DNA from: Pseudolactococcus raffinolactis NBRC 100932 | Lineage (GTDB): Bacteria > Bacillota > Bacilli > Lactobacillales > Streptococcaceae | Direction: 5' to 3' | Length of the DNA stretch: 64,000 nucleotides | Assembly (NCBI RefSeq): GCF_001591765.1 | Contig: NZ_BCVN01000007.1 | Coordinates: forward strand, 1 to 64,000 | Shown: one piece after another, positions 23,627 through 34,060 of the stretch | Numbering within the stretch: the first letter of the stretch is position 1 | How the letters are laid out: every line of letters begins with the position of its first letter | Program-made: the position numbers and the translations under genes | Notes under the pieces: model-generated | Databases searched by the model: none | Seen by the model: only the letters and a program-made list of their open reading frames with translations | What the model was told of the DNA's origin: nothing

Positions 23627-26600
23627 ATGAACGATTTATTTGAAAAACTCATGGATCAGCTCGACATGCCTGCGGAAATCCGTCAGAATCCGGCATTTCG
23701 TGGCAATATTGACAAGGTTGAAGTTCATGCCATCAGTAAAGTCTGGCATTTTTATTTGAAGTTCCCAGCAATTTTATCGATTGACTTATACCGAGAACTG
23801 GCCTATCGCCTAGAGATGGCCTTTTCAAATATCGCCAAAACACAAGTGACAATCTTAACAGAAGATGGTCGTTTTGATGAAACCTTGCTGAATAACTACC
23901 TCCCGCTCATTTTTGACTTGCCAGGCTGTGATACACCAAGTTTCACGGCGATTTTCAAGAAGTACAAATTCACAACAGCTGACCAGGCAGCAACAGCGAA
24001 ACTGCTAGTCGGTGATTTGTCAAACCTGGAATATTTTGTCAAACATTATTTTCCAGTTATGGCCAAACACTATCAAGATTTTGGCTTCACGGATTTACAG
24101 ATTATACCAGAGGTTGACTACCAGTTAACCGATAAATTGGTCGCTGAGTATGAAAAAAAATCTGAGGAAGCGCTAGCGGATATTTTAGCTAACCAACCAG
24201 AAGCCCCCTTCCAGCCTGATAATCAAGCACCTGCTTCAAAAGAAGCGGTCGCATCCCCTAACCAACTCGCACTGGGCAGGGAAATCAAGGCGTCTGATAC
24301 CGTGTTCCAAATGAAGGATGTCGTGACTGAGGAGGCAAATGTCGTCTTTGAGGGCTACGTTTTTGCGGCGGAGCATAAGGTCTTTAAGAATCGCACGACC
24401 GGTAAGGAAAGTCACATGTTGGAAGTCAAGATGACGGACTACAGCAGCTCTTTTATCGTCCAAAAATGGGGACGTAAGCCTGAGGAGCAGGCCATGTTTG
24501 ATATGGTCAAAAAAGGTATGTGGATCAAGGTCAAGGGTAGTGTTCAGATGGACCAGTACAAGCATGAGTTGGTTCTAAGTGCGCGTGATATGGTCGAAAT
24601 CAAGGCCAAAAATGTTCGCAAGGATCTCATGCCTGAGGATCAAAAGCGGGTCGAGTTCCATGCTCATACCAACATGTCGACCATGGATGCTATCCCTGAT
24701 GTGACGGATCTCGTTGCCCAAGCCGCACGCTGGGGACATCAGGCTATCGCCATCACCGATCACGCGGGGGCGCAAAGTTTCCCGCACGCCCATTCTGCCG
24801 GTAAGAAAAATGGGATCAAGATTATTTATGGGATAGAAGCTAATCTAGTCGAAGACAGGGTGCCGATCACTTATGATGAAGATGACAGCAATCTGTCAGA
24901 TTCGACCTACGTTGTTTTTGACGTGGAGACGACCGGTCTTTCTGCCGTATATAATAAACTGATTCAAGTCGCAGCATCTAAAATGCACAAGGGAAATGTC
25001 ATCGAACAGTTCGATGAGTTTATCGATCCGGGTCATCCCTTGAGTGAGTTTACAACACAGTTGACAGGGATTACCGATGATATGGTCAGAGGGTCTAAAC
25101 CCCTAGAGCAAGTTTTAAAAGAATTCCAAGCCTTTTGTCAGGGCAGTATTCTTGTCGCCCATAATGCGACCTTTGACGTTGGCTTCATGAATATGAATTA
25201 TCAGCGCCATCATTTGCCTGTGATTAAACAGCCAGTCATTGATACCTTGGAGTTTGCCCGTAACCTGTATCCAGAATTCAAGCGACATGGCTTGGGGCCT
25301 TTGACTAAGCGTTTCCAGGTTTCCCTTGAAAGCCATCACTTGGCCAACTTTGATGCGGAAGCGACGGGGCGTTTGCTCTTTATCTTCTTAAATGATGCCA
25401 AGGAGAAATTTGGCATTGAGCTACTAAGCGATTTGAATACCAAGGTCGTGGACGCGGATTCCTACAAGCGCGCGCGGGTCAAGCATGCGACAATTTATGC
25501 TAAAACCCAAGATGGTCTGAAAAACCTCTTTAAACTCATCTCCTACTCAAACGTTAATTACTTTTCAGGCGTGCCTAGAATTCCAAAATCAGTCCTTGAA
25601 GCACATCGTGAGGGATTGATTATCGGGTCGGCTTGTTCAGAAGGTGAAGTTTTTGAGGCGGTTACCAATAAATCCTTTGATGATGCGTTGAAAGTCGCTG
25701 ATTATTATGACTTTATCGAGATCATGCCACCAGCCATCTATCGCCCTTTGATTGCCAAAGAAACAATCAAAGACGAAGTGGAGCTCCAACGGATTTTGCA
25801 AGACTTGATGCGGATTGCGGATAAACTGGGCAAACCAGTCCTAGCGACAGGAAATGTCCACTATCTCAATCCAGAAGATGCCATCTACCGTGAAATCATC
25901 GTCCGTTCCCTAGGTGCCGGCGCCATCATCAACCGTCCTGTCGGTCGCGGTGAACACGCCATGCCTGCACCATTGCCAGAAGTCCATTTCCGCACGACCA
26001 ATGAAATGCTGGACGATTTTGCCTTTTTAGGAGAAGCGACGGCGCGTCAAATTGTCATTGAAAATACACAGAAAATGGCGGATTCTTTTGATGTCTTGAC
26101 GCCAGTTCGTGACGACCTCTATACGCCCTATATTCCTGAATCTGAGGAAAAAATGGCCAAGCTGACCTACGAAAAAGCGCATGCCACCTACGGCAATCCT
26201 TTGCCTGATATCGTCGATTTGCGGATTGAAAAAGAGCTCAATTCGATTATTGGTAACGGCTTCTCCGTCATCTATCTCATTTCCCAAATTCTCGTTGAGC
26301 GCTCTAACAAACGGGGCTATCTCGTTGGCTCGCGGGGGTCTGTCGGCTCCTCATTTGTCGCGACCATGACCGGTATTACCGAGGTTAATCCACTGCCACC
26401 CCATTATGTCTGCCCAGAGTGCCAGTACTCTGAGTTCTTTACCGAGGGGCAATATGGCTCAGGATTTGATATGCCGGAGAAAAGCTGTCCAGAATGTGGA
26501 CACAGGCTCACAAAAGATGGCCACGATATTCCATTTGAAACTTTCCTTGGTTTCAAGGGGGATAAAGTACCCGATATCGACTTGAACTTTTCTGGTGCTG

Positions 26601-28021
26601 ACCAACCGAGCGCCCATTTGGACGTCCGAGATATCTTTGGAGAAGACTATGCCTTTCGTGCCGGAACCATTGGTACGGTGGCTGAGAAGACAGCCTTTGG
26701 TTTTGTTAAAGGCTACGAACGTGACTACGGTAAATTCTACCGTGGCGCTGAAATCGAGCGTCTTGCGGCAGGCAGTACAGGTGTTAAACGAACGACAGGT
26801 CAGCATCCGGGTGGTATTATCGTTATTCCAGGTTATATGGATGTTTATGATTTCAGTCCTGTGGCCTATCCAGCTGAGGATATCAATGCCGAGTGGAAAA
26901 CGACCCACTTTGATTTCCATGCCATCCATGATAATATCCTCAAACTCGATATTCTGGGCCATGATGATCCGACCATGATTCGTAAATTACAGGATTTATC
27001 CGGCATGGATGCCTCAACTATTCCGATGGATGATCCAGATGTCATGAAAATTTTTGCGGGAACAGAAGTTCTGGGTGTCACGCCTGAGCAGATTTTTTCT
27101 AAGACGGGCACGCTAGGTGTACCCGAAATGGGAACAACATTCGTTCGCGGCATGTTAGAGGAAACAAAGCCTAGCACTTTTGCAGAATTACTCCAAATTT
27201 CCGGTCTCTCCCATGGGACGGACGTTTGGCTGGGGAATGCGCAGGAGTTGATCAAGCAAGGTATCGCCAATCTAGCCAATGTAATTGGTTGTCGAGATGA
27301 CATCATGGTTTACTTGATTCATGCGGGGCTCAATGAGTCAATGGCCTTTACAATTATGGAACGTGTACGTAAGGGACTTTGGAATAAGATTGATGATGAA
27401 GAGCGTGAGACTTATATCGCTGCCATGCGTGAAAATAATGTGCCGGAGTGGTATATCGATTCATGTAGTAAAATCAAATATATGTTCCCCAAAGCCCATG
27501 CGGCTGCCTATATTATGATGGCCTTGCGTGTCGCCTACTTCAAGGTGCACATGCCGATTTACTATTACTGTGCCTGGTTCTCGATTCGTGCTAATGCTTT
27601 TGACCTTAAAGTTATGGGTGATGGCTTAGATGCTGTGAAAGCCAAAATGCAAGAAATCAAGGCCAAGGGCTTTGAAGCTAGTAATGTTGAAAATGCCCTC
27701 TTTGGGACGCTAGAACTATGTAATGAAATGTTAGAGCGCGGTTTTAAATTTGGCAAACTTGATCTTTATCGGAGCGAAGCCAATGACTTCATTATTGAAG
27801 GTGACACATTGATCCCGCCATTTTCAGCTATGGATGGTCTTGGTGGCAATGTGGCCAAGCAAATTGTTGCGGCCAGACAAGAAGGAGAGTTCCTCAGTAA
27901 AACTGAACTTAGAAAACGGGCTGGTGTCTCTCAAACCCTGGTAGAAAAAATGGATGAGATGGGCATTCTTGGCAATATGCCTGAGGATAATCAGTTGAGT
28001 TTGTTCGACGATTTGTTTTAA
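23627..28021 (+). CDS. polC: DNA polymerase III alpha subunit, PolC type
   Basis: The 1464-residue replicative DNA polymerase of low-GC Gram-positives. In order: an N-terminal region, an OB fold (about 230-330), a PHP domain ([16 protein letters not shown]) split by a DEDDh proofreading exonuclease ([13 protein letters not shown], then [11 protein letters not shown]), the polymerase core, a zinc-finger ([10 protein letters not shown]...CPECGHRL), the catalytic aspartates in DIDLNFSG, and the C-terminal helix-hairpin-helix and beta-clamp peptide QLSLFDDLF. Length is typical. AAAGAAGTG precedes the start. It is transcribed alone here, with no proS upstream as in many streptococci. Confidence 0.98.
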   Translation: MNDLFEKLMDQLDMPAEIRQNPAFRGNIDKVEVHAISKVWHFYLKFPAILSIDLYRELAYRLEMAFSNIAKTQVTILTEDGRFDETLLNNYLPLIFDLPGCDTPSFTAIFKKYKFTTADQAATAKLLVGDLSNLEYFVKHYFPVMAKHYQDFGFTDLQIIPEVDYQLTDKLVAEYEKKSEEALADILANQPEAPFQPDNQAPASKEAVASPNQLALGREIKASDTVFQMKDVVTEEANVVFEGYVFAAEHKVFKNRTTGKESHMLEVKMTDYSSSFIVQKWGRKPEEQAMFDMVKKGMWIKVKGSVQMDQYKHELVLSARDMVEIKAKNVRKDLMPEDQKRVEFHAHTNMSTMDAIPDVTDLVAQAARWGHQAIAITDHAGAQSFPHAHSAGKKNGIKIIYGIEANLVEDRVPITYDEDDSNLSDSTYVVFDVETTGLSAVYNKLIQVAASKMHKGNVIEQFDEFIDPGHPLSEFTTQLTGITDDMVRGSKPLEQVLKEFQAFCQGSILVAHNATFDVGFMNMNYQRHHLPVIKQPVIDTLEFARNLYPEFKRHGLGPLTKRFQVSLESHHLANFDAEATGRLLFIFLNDAKEKFGIELLSDLNTKVVDADSYKRARVKHATIYAKTQDGLKNLFKLISYSNVNYFSGVPRIPKSVLEAHREGLIIGSACSEGEVFEAVTNKSFDDALKVADYYDFIEIMPPAIYRPLIAKETIKDEVELQRILQDLMRIADKLGKPVLATGNVHYLNPEDAIYREIIVRSLGAGAIINRPVGRGEHAMPAPLPEVHFRTTNEMLDDFAFLGEATARQIVIENTQKMADSFDVLTPVRDDLYTPYIPESEEKMAKLTYEKAHATYGNPLPDIVDLRIEKELNSIIGNGFSVIYLISQILVERSNKRGYLVGSRGSVGSSFVATMTGITEVNPLPPHYVCPECQYSEFFTEGQYGSGFDMPEKSCPECGHRLTKDGHDIPFETFLGFKGDKVPDIDLNFSGADQPSAHLDVRDIFGEDYAFRAGTIGTVAEKTAFGFVKGYERDYGKFYRGAEIERLAAGSTGVKRTTGQHPGGIIVIPGYMDVYDFSPVAYPAEDINAEWKTTHFDFHAIHDNILKLDILGHDDPTMIRKLQDLSGMDASTIPMDDPDVMKIFAGTEVLGVTPEQIFSKTGTLGVPEMGTTFVRGMLEETKPSTFAELLQISGLSHGTDVWLGNAQELIKQGIANLANVIGCRDDIMVYLIHAGLNESMAFTIMERVRKGLWNKIDDEERETYIAAMRENNVPEWYIDSCSKIKYMFPKAHAAAYIMMALRVAYFKVHMPIYYYCAWFSIRANAFDLKVMGDGLDAVKAKMQEIKAKGFEASNVENALFGTLELCNEMLERGFKFGKLDLYRSEANDFIIEGDTLIPPFSAMDGLGGNVAKQIVAARQEGEFLSKTELRKRAGVSQTLVEKMDEMGILGNMPEDNQLSLFDDLF

Positions 28022-28056
28022 ATACTCTACGTTTTGTTAAAATTAAGCTTGTTTTA

Positions 28057-28065
28057 TGATATAAT
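28057..28065 (+). promoter_or_regulatory. Extended -10 promoter of the MORN/acyltransferase pair
   Basis: TGA-TATAAT with an expected leader of about 90 nt that contains an AACAAT/ATTGTT stem. Confidence 0.55.
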
Positions 28066-28161
28066 TATTTAGATAACAATATAACGTTTAATAGATTTAA
28101 GGGCTAGTTTATTGTTAAATAATTTATGATAAATGGACAAGTTAGGAATAATAAGAAGTAG

Positions 28162-28524
28162 ATGCGTAGAAAAGTCGAGATTGCTAGTCTAATTGTTATG
28201 TTTATGGCAGTCGTTATTACCTTTTGGCCACAATCAAGCAACAAGGTGACCAATTATAAACCGAACTCATCTTTAACCTATAGTGGTTTGCTAAAGAAAG
28301 GTAAGTTTTCAGGCAATGGTACCTTAACTTTTAAAAATGGGGATCGTTACCAAGGTAATTTTAAAGATGGACAGTTTGACGGTAAAGGTAAGTTTACGTC
28401 AGTTGCTAAATGGTCCTATGAAGGTGAATTTAGCAAGGGAAAACCCAATGGCAAAGGGAAATTGATTACCGTATCAGATAAAGTTTTTTCAGGTCGCTTT
28501 GTAAACGGAGGATTTGAAAAATGA
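28162..28524 (+). CDS. Membrane-anchored MORN-repeat protein
   Basis: A 120-residue protein with one N-terminal membrane helix (IASLIVMFMAVVITFW) and three to four MORN repeats: YSGLLKKGKFSGNGTLTF, YQGNFKDGQFDGKGKF, YEGEFSKGKPNGKGKL and a partial last copy. MORN repeats form a beta-sheet surface that binds proteins or lipids. The gene overlaps the acyltransferase gene by 4 bp, so the two are coupled and the MORN protein may assist cell-wall acetylation on the outside. That role is inference. Confidence 0.85.
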   Translation: MRRKVEIASLIVMFMAVVITFWPQSSNKVTNYKPNSSLTYSGLLKKGKFSGNGTLTFKNGDRYQGNFKDGQFDGKGKFTSVAKWSYEGEFSKGKPNGKGKLITVSDKVFSGRFVNGGFEK

Positions 28525-30365
28525 GAATCAAATGGTTTAGTATCGTTCGGATAATCGGTCTCTTTTTTGTCCTCTATTACCATTTCTTTGAGAATCAATT
28601 TCCTGGTGGTTTTATAGGTGTAGATCTCTTCTTTACATTTTCAGCTTTTCTCATCACAGGTCTCTTTTTTGATGAGTTTGAGAAATCTGAGTCTTTTGAT
28701 CTGCCATCCTTTTTTCATCGTAGGTTTTATCGGATTGTTCCACCACTTGTTTTTTCGATTTTAATTGTTATGCCTTTTACTTTAATCATTAATCGTGATT
28801 TTTTGACAGCAATAGGTAAACAGATCACCGCGGCTTTGGGGTTTGTGACGAATTATTATGAGATATTCTCTGGTGGTTCTTATGAAAACAAGTTTATACC
28901 ACATCTATTTATCCATACTTGGTCACTAGCAATTGAGATTCACTTTTATATCATTTGGGGCTTAATTCTGTTTTTATTGGCGAAAAGAGTCAGAAAATCA
29001 GAAGGTACTGTGAATCAAAAAATAGCGATTTTAAGAGGACAAGTCTTTGTTGTCGCAGGGAGTCTATTCTTGCTCAGCTTTCTTGCCATGGTTATCGGGC
29101 TGATGATCGGAATGGATAAATCTGTGCTTTATTTTTCAGATTTGACGCATATTTTCCCATTCTTTATTGGCGTTATTTTAGCTTCAATTTCTGGTGTCCG
29201 CGGTCTGCCACGTAAATTTAAAGAAAAAATCGAGCAGCAATCTACTAAGCAAACCATAGGTATATTTATTGGTAGCCTAATCTTGCTCTTGGTTTTAGGT
29301 TTCAAACTTCATTTTGATAGTTGGGTAACGTATGTTTTTGGTATGCTTGTGGCTAGTATCTTAGCCGCAACTATGATTTTTCAAGCTCGTATCTTACATG
29401 AGAAAACACTAGATATTGTAGAGCCAAAGGGATTGACTTTCCTAGCAGATATTAGCTATGCGATGTATTTGTATCATTGGCCATTCATCATCATTTTCGG
29501 TCAATTTGTAGGTAAAGTACCAGCAGCCCTTTTAACAGTGCTCTTTTCGACCCTTTTCTCAACACTTTCTTATTACTATCTTGAGCCTTTGTTGAGAGGT
29601 AAGACGGTACCACTCTTTTTTGATCAATCTAAACAATTGCTTGGCAAATCAAAATTGACGCTCGAAGCGATTAAGAAGCCAGGGGTTGCTGTTTTAGGAA
29701 TCTTATTAGTAGTCATGACGCTCCAAATTTTTAGAGCACCTCAAAATAGTCAACTTGAATCAAGTTTATGGCTAAGTGGTATACAACAAGATGCTGATGC
29801 CTTAGGTACGTTAGAGGCACCATTGACATCCGCCAAATCTAACCAGTATATGATTCCAAAAGGAGTTTCAGTGATTGGTGATAGTGTTACTTTGGGAACT
29901 AGAGAATATCTACTAGCACATGTGCCGAATAGTTCTGTTGATGCAGCTGGTAACCGGAAGATGAATGAAGCAATTGAAGTGATGAAAGCTGAAATTGCTA
30001 GCAAAACTTTACGTGAATATGTCGTGATTGCTGTTGGCACAAACTCTTTAGATGATTATAAAGAACAGACAGATCTATTGCTTCAAACTGTACCTGAAGG
30101 GCATCGCGTGATTTTGATGACGCCACATGACGGTAGTGCTGATGCAAGCTATAATTCAGAGAAATTAGCTGTCTATGAACGAAGTTTAGTCAATCAATAT
30201 AAGTATGTCACGCTGGCAGATTGGAACACTTTGGCAAAAGCGCATCCAGAAGCTTTTACTGGAACTGATGGCACCCACTTCGGCGGTAATGATGTCGGAG
30301 GTGCTTTATATGCGCAGTGTATCAATGATGCTTTGAAAGCAGCAGAGAAAACGCCCACGAAATAA
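28521..30365 (+). CDS. oatA: OatA-type peptidoglycan O-acetyltransferase
   Basis: A 614-residue protein with an N-terminal acyltransferase-3 domain of about ten membrane helices (conserved HFF near residue 22, RRFYRIVPPL around 66-75) and a C-terminal extracellular SGNH/GDSL domain. In the latter VIGDSVTLG carries the catalytic Ser and TDGTHFGG carries the Asp-x-x-His pair. Such enzymes acetylate MurNAc O-6 and give lysozyme resistance. It is coupled to the MORN gene and ends in a good terminator. Other substrates (wall polysaccharides) are possible. Confidence 0.9.
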   Translation: MRIKWFSIVRIIGLFFVLYYHFFENQFPGGFIGVDLFFTFSAFLITGLFFDEFEKSESFDLPSFFHRRFYRIVPPLVFSILIVMPFTLIINRDFLTAIGKQITAALGFVTNYYEIFSGGSYENKFIPHLFIHTWSLAIEIHFYIIWGLILFLLAKRVRKSEGTVNQKIAILRGQVFVVAGSLFLLSFLAMVIGLMIGMDKSVLYFSDLTHIFPFFIGVILASISGVRGLPRKFKEKIEQQSTKQTIGIFIGSLILLLVLGFKLHFDSWVTYVFGMLVASILAATMIFQARILHEKTLDIVEPKGLTFLADISYAMYLYHWPFIIIFGQFVGKVPAALLTVLFSTLFSTLSYYYLEPLLRGKTVPLFFDQSKQLLGKSKLTLEAIKKPGVAVLGILLVVMTLQIFRAPQNSQLESSLWLSGIQQDADALGTLEAPLTSAKSNQYMIPKGVSVIGDSVTLGTREYLLAHVPNSSVDAAGNRKMNEAIEVMKAEIASKTLREYVVIAVGTNSLDDYKEQTDLLLQTVPEGHRVILMTPHDGSADASYNSEKLAVYERSLVNQYKYVTLADWNTLAKAHPEAFTGTDGTHFGGNDVGGALYAQCINDALKAAEKTPTK

Positions 30366-30369
30366 ATCA

Positions 30370-30401
30370 AAAAAAATCCTCAAACATTTGGGGATTTTTT
30401 T
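30370..30401 (+). terminator. Terminator after oatA
   Basis: AATCC-t-CAAA pairs with TTTG-g-GGATT, followed by a T run that leads straight into the comG control region. Confidence 0.8.
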
Positions 30402-30407
30402 CGTATA
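30400..30407 (+). promoter_or_regulatory. Candidate ComX (cin) box of the comG operon
   Basis: TTCGTATA matches 6 of 8 positions of the lactococcal/streptococcal cin box TACGAATA, is preceded by a T tract and lies 20 bp before the comGA start. No sigma-A promoter is evident here. The T tract is shared with the oatA terminator. Confidence 0.4.
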
Positions 30408-30427
30408 TAAAAGTAGGAGGAAATGAC

Positions 30428-31369
30428 ATGATAAAGGAAATAGCGCAAAGGATGTTAAAGAAAGCAAGCGATTTTGGGGCAAGTGATATTTATATATTAC
30501 CCGCCAGAACAGGATTTTCGGTTGTTTTCAGAAAGTCAGCACATCGTGAATATGATCAGCTCCTGTCAGATGCTGAAGGTCAAAGTCTCATTTCCCATTT
30601 CAAATTTACAGCAGGGATGAATGTAGGTGAGAAGCGCCGGCCACAACTAGGATCTTGCTTGTATGAGCTTGCAGATAGAAAGTGTCGCTTGCGTCTATCC
30701 TCAGCGGGTGACTTTGAAAGTCGCGAAAGTTTGGTGATTCGAATTTTGCATGACACGAAACAACCACTCAAGTTTTGGATTGAGGCAGATTTACCTCAGG
30801 TAAAAAAGTTAGTAGCTAGACGCGGTCTTTATTTATTTGCGGGGCCAGTTGGTTCTGGGAAAACGACGCTGATGCATCACATTGCCAAAGAAAAGTTTTC
30901 TGGTCAGCAAGTCATTACGATTGAAGATCCAGTTGAAATCGTTGCACCAGATCTGCTCCAATTCCAACTGAATGAAGCGATTGGCAACACCTATGATAGC
31001 TTGATTAAATTATCCTTGCGCCATATGCCAGATCTTGTGATTGTCGGAGAAATTCGAGATCAGGAAACTGCGCGAGCAGTCATGAGGGCCAGTCTGACGG
31101 GCTATACTGTTTTTTCGACGATTCATGCTAAGTCGATTGCGGGTGTTTATGCGCGATTATTGGAGCTTGGCGTAACAAAAGAAGAAATCAATAATTCGTT
31201 GTCAGGTGTTGTCTATCAACGGTTGATTGCAGGAAAGGGGGTGCTAGATAGTGCTGAAAAAGCATTCGAAAGGCATGCCAACGACAAGTGGCATGCCAAA
31301 ATTGAAAAATTGGTTACAGAAGGACATCTCACACCTGATCAGGCGACAGCCGAAAAGGTTAGCGATTAA
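30428..31369 (+). CDS. comGA: Competence pilus ATPase ComGA
   Basis: A 313-residue secretion/assembly ATPase of the GspE/PilB family powering the DNA-uptake pseudopilus. Walker A is GPVGSGKTT (about 140-148), the Asp box is TIEDPVEI, and Walker B/His box are VIVGEIRDQETA and STIHAKS. Length equals the streptococcal ComGA. TAGGAGGAA precedes the ATG. First gene of the seven-gene comG operon. Confidence 0.95.
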   Translation: MIKEIAQRMLKKASDFGASDIYILPARTGFSVVFRKSAHREYDQLLSDAEGQSLISHFKFTAGMNVGEKRRPQLGSCLYELADRKCRLRLSSAGDFESRESLVIRILHDTKQPLKFWIEADLPQVKKLVARRGLYLFAGPVGSGKTTLMHHIAKEKFSGQQVITIEDPVEIVAPDLLQFQLNEAIGNTYDSLIKLSLRHMPDLVIVGEIRDQETARAVMRASLTGYTVFSTIHAKSIAGVYARLLELGVTKEEINNSLSGVVYQRLIAGKGVLDSAEKAFERHANDKWHAKIEKLVTEGHLTPDQATAEKVSD

Positions 31370-32336
31370 GCAACAAGTGAAGCTGATGCAGTTGATGAAT
31401 AACCTCTTTTTGAGTGGTTTTCATTTAGCAGAAATTGTTAATTTTTTGAGCCGCTCGAAGCTAGTGGAGGAGAGATTTGTTGCGACTATGCGAGATGGCT
31501 TATCGAATGGTCAAAATCTCTCACAAATCTTAAATGATTTACGTTTTTCAAACTTAGTCGTCACACAAGTTGCTTTAGCAGATTACCATGGTGATACCCA
31601 GCAAACACTGACATTAATAATAGATAATTTAACAAAAATTCAGAAGGTTCGAAAAAAATTGGTGGCTGTATCGACCTATCCCATCATCTTGTTAACTTTT
31701 CTAATCATCATCGTACTGGGATTAAAAACCTATTTGCTACCCCAAGTTGAAACGGATAGTTTTGCGGGCACTGTGATCAATGCCTTACCTTTGATTTTTA
31801 TCGGGTTGAGCCTCGTGTTAACATTTTTTGCGTTAGGACTGATTCGATATTTCAAATCAACATCACCATTGGCTAATGTCCAATGGTTAGGTCGTCTTCC
31901 CTTGATCCGATGGTACTTAAAGCTTTATCTGACAGCGTTTTATGCGCGAGAGTGGGGAAACTTGGTTAAGCAAGGTTTGGAGATGCGACAAATATTGGAG
32001 ATGATGACCAGCCAACAGAATCTACTTTTTCGTGAAATTGGTCAAGATATAAGGCGGGCTATGCAAGTGGGGGAAGAATTTCACGACAAGATTAAGCAAT
32101 ACAGCTTTTTCACACCGGAGTTGGCCCTCATCATCGAATATGGTGAAATGAAGGGCAAATTAGGTGATGAATTACTCATCTATTCGGATGAATCCTGGAC
32201 AAAATTTTTTGAAAAGGTTGAAAGCGCCATGAATGTCATTCAGCCATTGGTTTTTTTGTTTGTCGCTTTGATGATTGTTTTAATCTATGCAGCTATGTTG
32301 CTACCTATTTATGCTCAGATGGATCTGGGCATGTAG
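31251..32336 (+). CDS. comGB: Competence pilus membrane protein ComGB
   Basis: A 361-residue type II secretion F-domain protein with three main membrane helices (around 140, 190 and 340), the platform for pseudopilus assembly. The GTG at 31251 is chosen because AAAGGGGGTG, nearly a perfect anti-16S match, lies at good spacing; an in-frame ATG at 31293 is the alternative. The long overlap with comGA (over 75 bp in either case) is seen in other comG operons but is large here. Confidence 0.88.
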   Translation: MLKKHSKGMPTTSGMPKLKNWLQKDISHLIRRQPKRLAIKQQVKLMQLMNNLFLSGFHLAEIVNFLSRSKLVEERFVATMRDGLSNGQNLSQILNDLRFSNLVVTQVALADYHGDTQQTLTLIIDNLTKIQKVRKKLVAVSTYPIILLTFLIIIVLGLKTYLLPQVETDSFAGTVINALPLIFIGLSLVLTFFALGLIRYFKSTSPLANVQWLGRLPLIRWYLKLYLTAFYAREWGNLVKQGLEMRQILEMMTSQQNLLFREIGQDIRRAMQVGEEFHDKIKQYSFFTPELALIIEYGEMKGKLGDELLIYSDESWTKFFEKVESAMNVIQPLVFLFVALMIVLIYAAMLLPIYAQMDLGM

Positions 32337-32359
32337 AAAGGAACCTGAAGAAAGAAGAT

Positions 32360-32665
32360 ATGAAGAAAAAAATAGTACGTGCTTTTACTTTAGTAGAAAT
32401 GCTAGTTGTTCTTCTTGTCATTAGTGTCTTAATTTTATTGTTTATCCCCAATCTATCCAAACAAAAAGAGACTGTTAAGAATACAGGAAACGGCGCTGTT
32501 GTAAAGGTAGTTAACTCGCAAGCGGAACTTTATAGATTAGACCATACTGATGATGTTACCTTAGGCAAGCTAGTCAGCAATGGCAATATCACACAAAAAC
32601 AGGCGGATGCTTATAATGAGTATTATAAGAAGAACACAACAGAATCACGTGAAATTCCAAGCTAG
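32360..32665 (+). CDS. comGC: Major pseudopilin ComGC
   Basis: A 101-residue class 3 prepilin. The signal is KKKIVRAFTLVEMLVVLLVISVL, with cleavage before Phe by the prepilin peptidase and the conserved Glu5 of the mature protein. The rest is a short globular part. It builds the competence pilus. Preceded by AAAGAAGA, and overlaps comGD. Confidence 0.92.
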   Translation: MKKKIVRAFTLVEMLVVLLVISVLILLFIPNLSKQKETVKNTGNGAVVKVVNSQAELYRLDHTDDVTLGKLVSNGNITQKQADAYNEYYKKNTTESREIPS

Positions 32666-33065
32666 AGCCTTCACTTTACTTGAATCTTTGCTAACATTGT
32701 CGGTGACTTGCTTTCTAATTTTGGTGGTATCTGTCGCTTTTCAGAAAACAGTTCACGTTGCACGGGGAGAGTTATTCGTTTTGGAGTTTGAGACAATCTT
32801 GAAAGATCAACAAGCACAGGCCATCACGACTGCTAGGTCTAGAAGGTTAGCCTCGGTAAATGGGATAGTTAAGCTTAATGGTACCAAACTTCAGGTGCCG
32901 AATGAAACCAAATTCTCGGATTTTGATATCACCTTTAATGCTAACGGTAATATCCAGTCTCTCAAGGAAGCAAAAATCGTGATTACGTTACCTTATGAGA
33001 GCGGCGCAAAAATTAGCTATCAGCTTCAGATAGGAAGTGGTCAGTATAAAAAAACACGACATTAA
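32616..33065 (+). CDS. comGD: Minor pseudopilin ComGD
   Basis: About 149 residues, with the prepilin motif ARAFTLLESLLTLSVTCFLILVV. The start is uncertain: ATG 32616 is given; GTG 32649, which would put the hydrophobic motif closer to the N-terminus, is possible. It overlaps comGC and comGE, which implies translational coupling. The frame is intact. Confidence 0.82.
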   Translation: MSIIRRTQQNHVKFQARAFTLLESLLTLSVTCFLILVVSVAFQKTVHVARGELFVLEFETILKDQQAQAITTARSRRLASVNGIVKLNGTKLQVPNETKFSDFDITFNANGNIQSLKEAKIVITLPYESGAKISYQLQIGSGQYKKTRH

Positions 33066-33342
33066 GGCTTACATTCTACTTGAAAGTATCATGGCCATGG
33101 CCTTGTTTACGATGCTAGTAAGCGTTGTACTTACCGAAATTTCAGCGAGTCGCGCTCAATTAAGTAAGCAAAATCAAGCCATTGAAGTTTTAAACGTCGG
33201 GCTCATGGCATTTGATAGCAAGCAGAGTAACTTAAGTGAAAATGGGGTAGATGTCTCAGTGACTAGGTCAGATAAACAAGTGGTGATTGAGCATTCAGGA
33301 CAGGAGGTCTTGCGCCTTGAAATTTTACAAGAAACACCTTAG
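33037..33342 (+). CDS. comGE: Minor pseudopilin ComGE
   Basis: A 101-residue prepilin-like protein beginning at GTG 33037 with KAYILLESIMAMALFTMLVSVVL, a hydrophobic N-terminal helix with Glu at the expected place. It overlaps both comGD (29 bp) and comGF. Intact. Confidence 0.8.
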   Translation: MVSIKKHDIKAYILLESIMAMALFTMLVSVVLTEISASRAQLSKQNQAIEVLNVGLMAFDSKQSNLSENGVDVSVTRSDKQVVIEHSGQEVLRLEILQETP

Positions 33343-33760
33343 GGCTTTTACTTTACTGGAATGTATGGTGGCACTTTTGTCGATTAGCTTAACATTACTT
33401 GTGTTTCAAAGCATGACAGCGCTTATTTCACAAGAATATAAAGCAATTGGTCAATCGGATGAAAAAAATTGACAAAATTTTTCAAATTTGATGAGACGCG
33501 AACTTGAGCAAGCACAATTAGATAGGGTATCTAATCATTTTCTTTATGTGCAAACGCCTAAGGGCATCAGACGATTTGGGGTAAAAGCAGGATCTGATGA
33601 TTTTCGCAAAACAAACGAACAAGGTCAGGGCTATCATCCCATGATTTATGGCGTATTTTCTGCTGAGATGTCATCTGTTGACAAGGTTGTGACGATTCGC
33701 ATAAGGTTTAAAAAAGGAGGTGAACGGACATTCATCTACGCTTTCCCAGAACTCAAGTAA
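33317..33760 (+). pseudogene. comGF: Minor pseudopilin ComGF, interrupted by one TGA
   Basis: The start is TTG 33317 behind a perfect AGGAGGT (33302-33308). The first part has the prepilin motif RAFTLLECMVALLSISLTLLVFQ. After SDEKN the frame meets TGA at 33470-33472 and then continues in the same frame with QNFSNLMRRELEQAQ to a normal end at 33760. ComGF proteins commonly carry Trp at this place before a phenylalanine-rich stretch, so TGG to TGA is likely. Truncation to 51 residues should block pseudopilus assembly and natural transformation unless the codon is read through. Confidence 0.85.
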
Positions 33761-33771
33761 AAGGTGGTATC

Positions 33772-34056
33772 ATGCTCTATGCTGTTGTGATGACGGCCAT
33801 TTTTGGGATGATTCTAAGTTTTTACCTAAGCGCTGTGGTTAACAATCAGAAAAATCTGAGACACCAAAAGGAATTTCTGAGTGCCCAACTCATGGCAAGA
33901 ATGACACGGGATCGGGGTGCCGCTCAAACATCAGGTCAGGTTCGATTTAACATGGGTATTGCTGAGTATGAACAAACTGAAACCATACTTAAAGTGACAG
34001 TTCGGCTAGAAAATGAACGAACTTATTATTTTGAATTGCCGAATGTGGTAAAATAG
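33772..34056 (+). CDS. comGG: Minor pseudopilin ComGG
   Basis: A 94-residue protein with an N-terminal membrane helix (MLYAVVMTAIFGMILSFYL) and a small soluble part, in the place expected for comGG at the end of the operon. Divergent in sequence as usual for ComGG; assigned by position and shape. An AGGTGG site lies just before the ATG. Confidence 0.75.
   Translation: MLYAVVMTAIFGMILSFYLSAVVNNQKNLRHQKEFLSAQLMARMTRDRGAAQTSGQVRFNMGIAEYEQTETILKVTVRLENERTYYFELPNVVK
34046..34054 (+). promoter_or_regulatory. Extended -10 promoter of ispE within the end of comGG
   Basis: TGG-TAAAAT ends 6 nt before the ispE ATG and overlaps the last codons of comGG. A leaderless ispE transcript is predicted; the AGGGG between box and ATG is too close to act as a Shine-Dalgarno. 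Confidence 0.55.
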
Positions 34057-34060
34057 GGGT

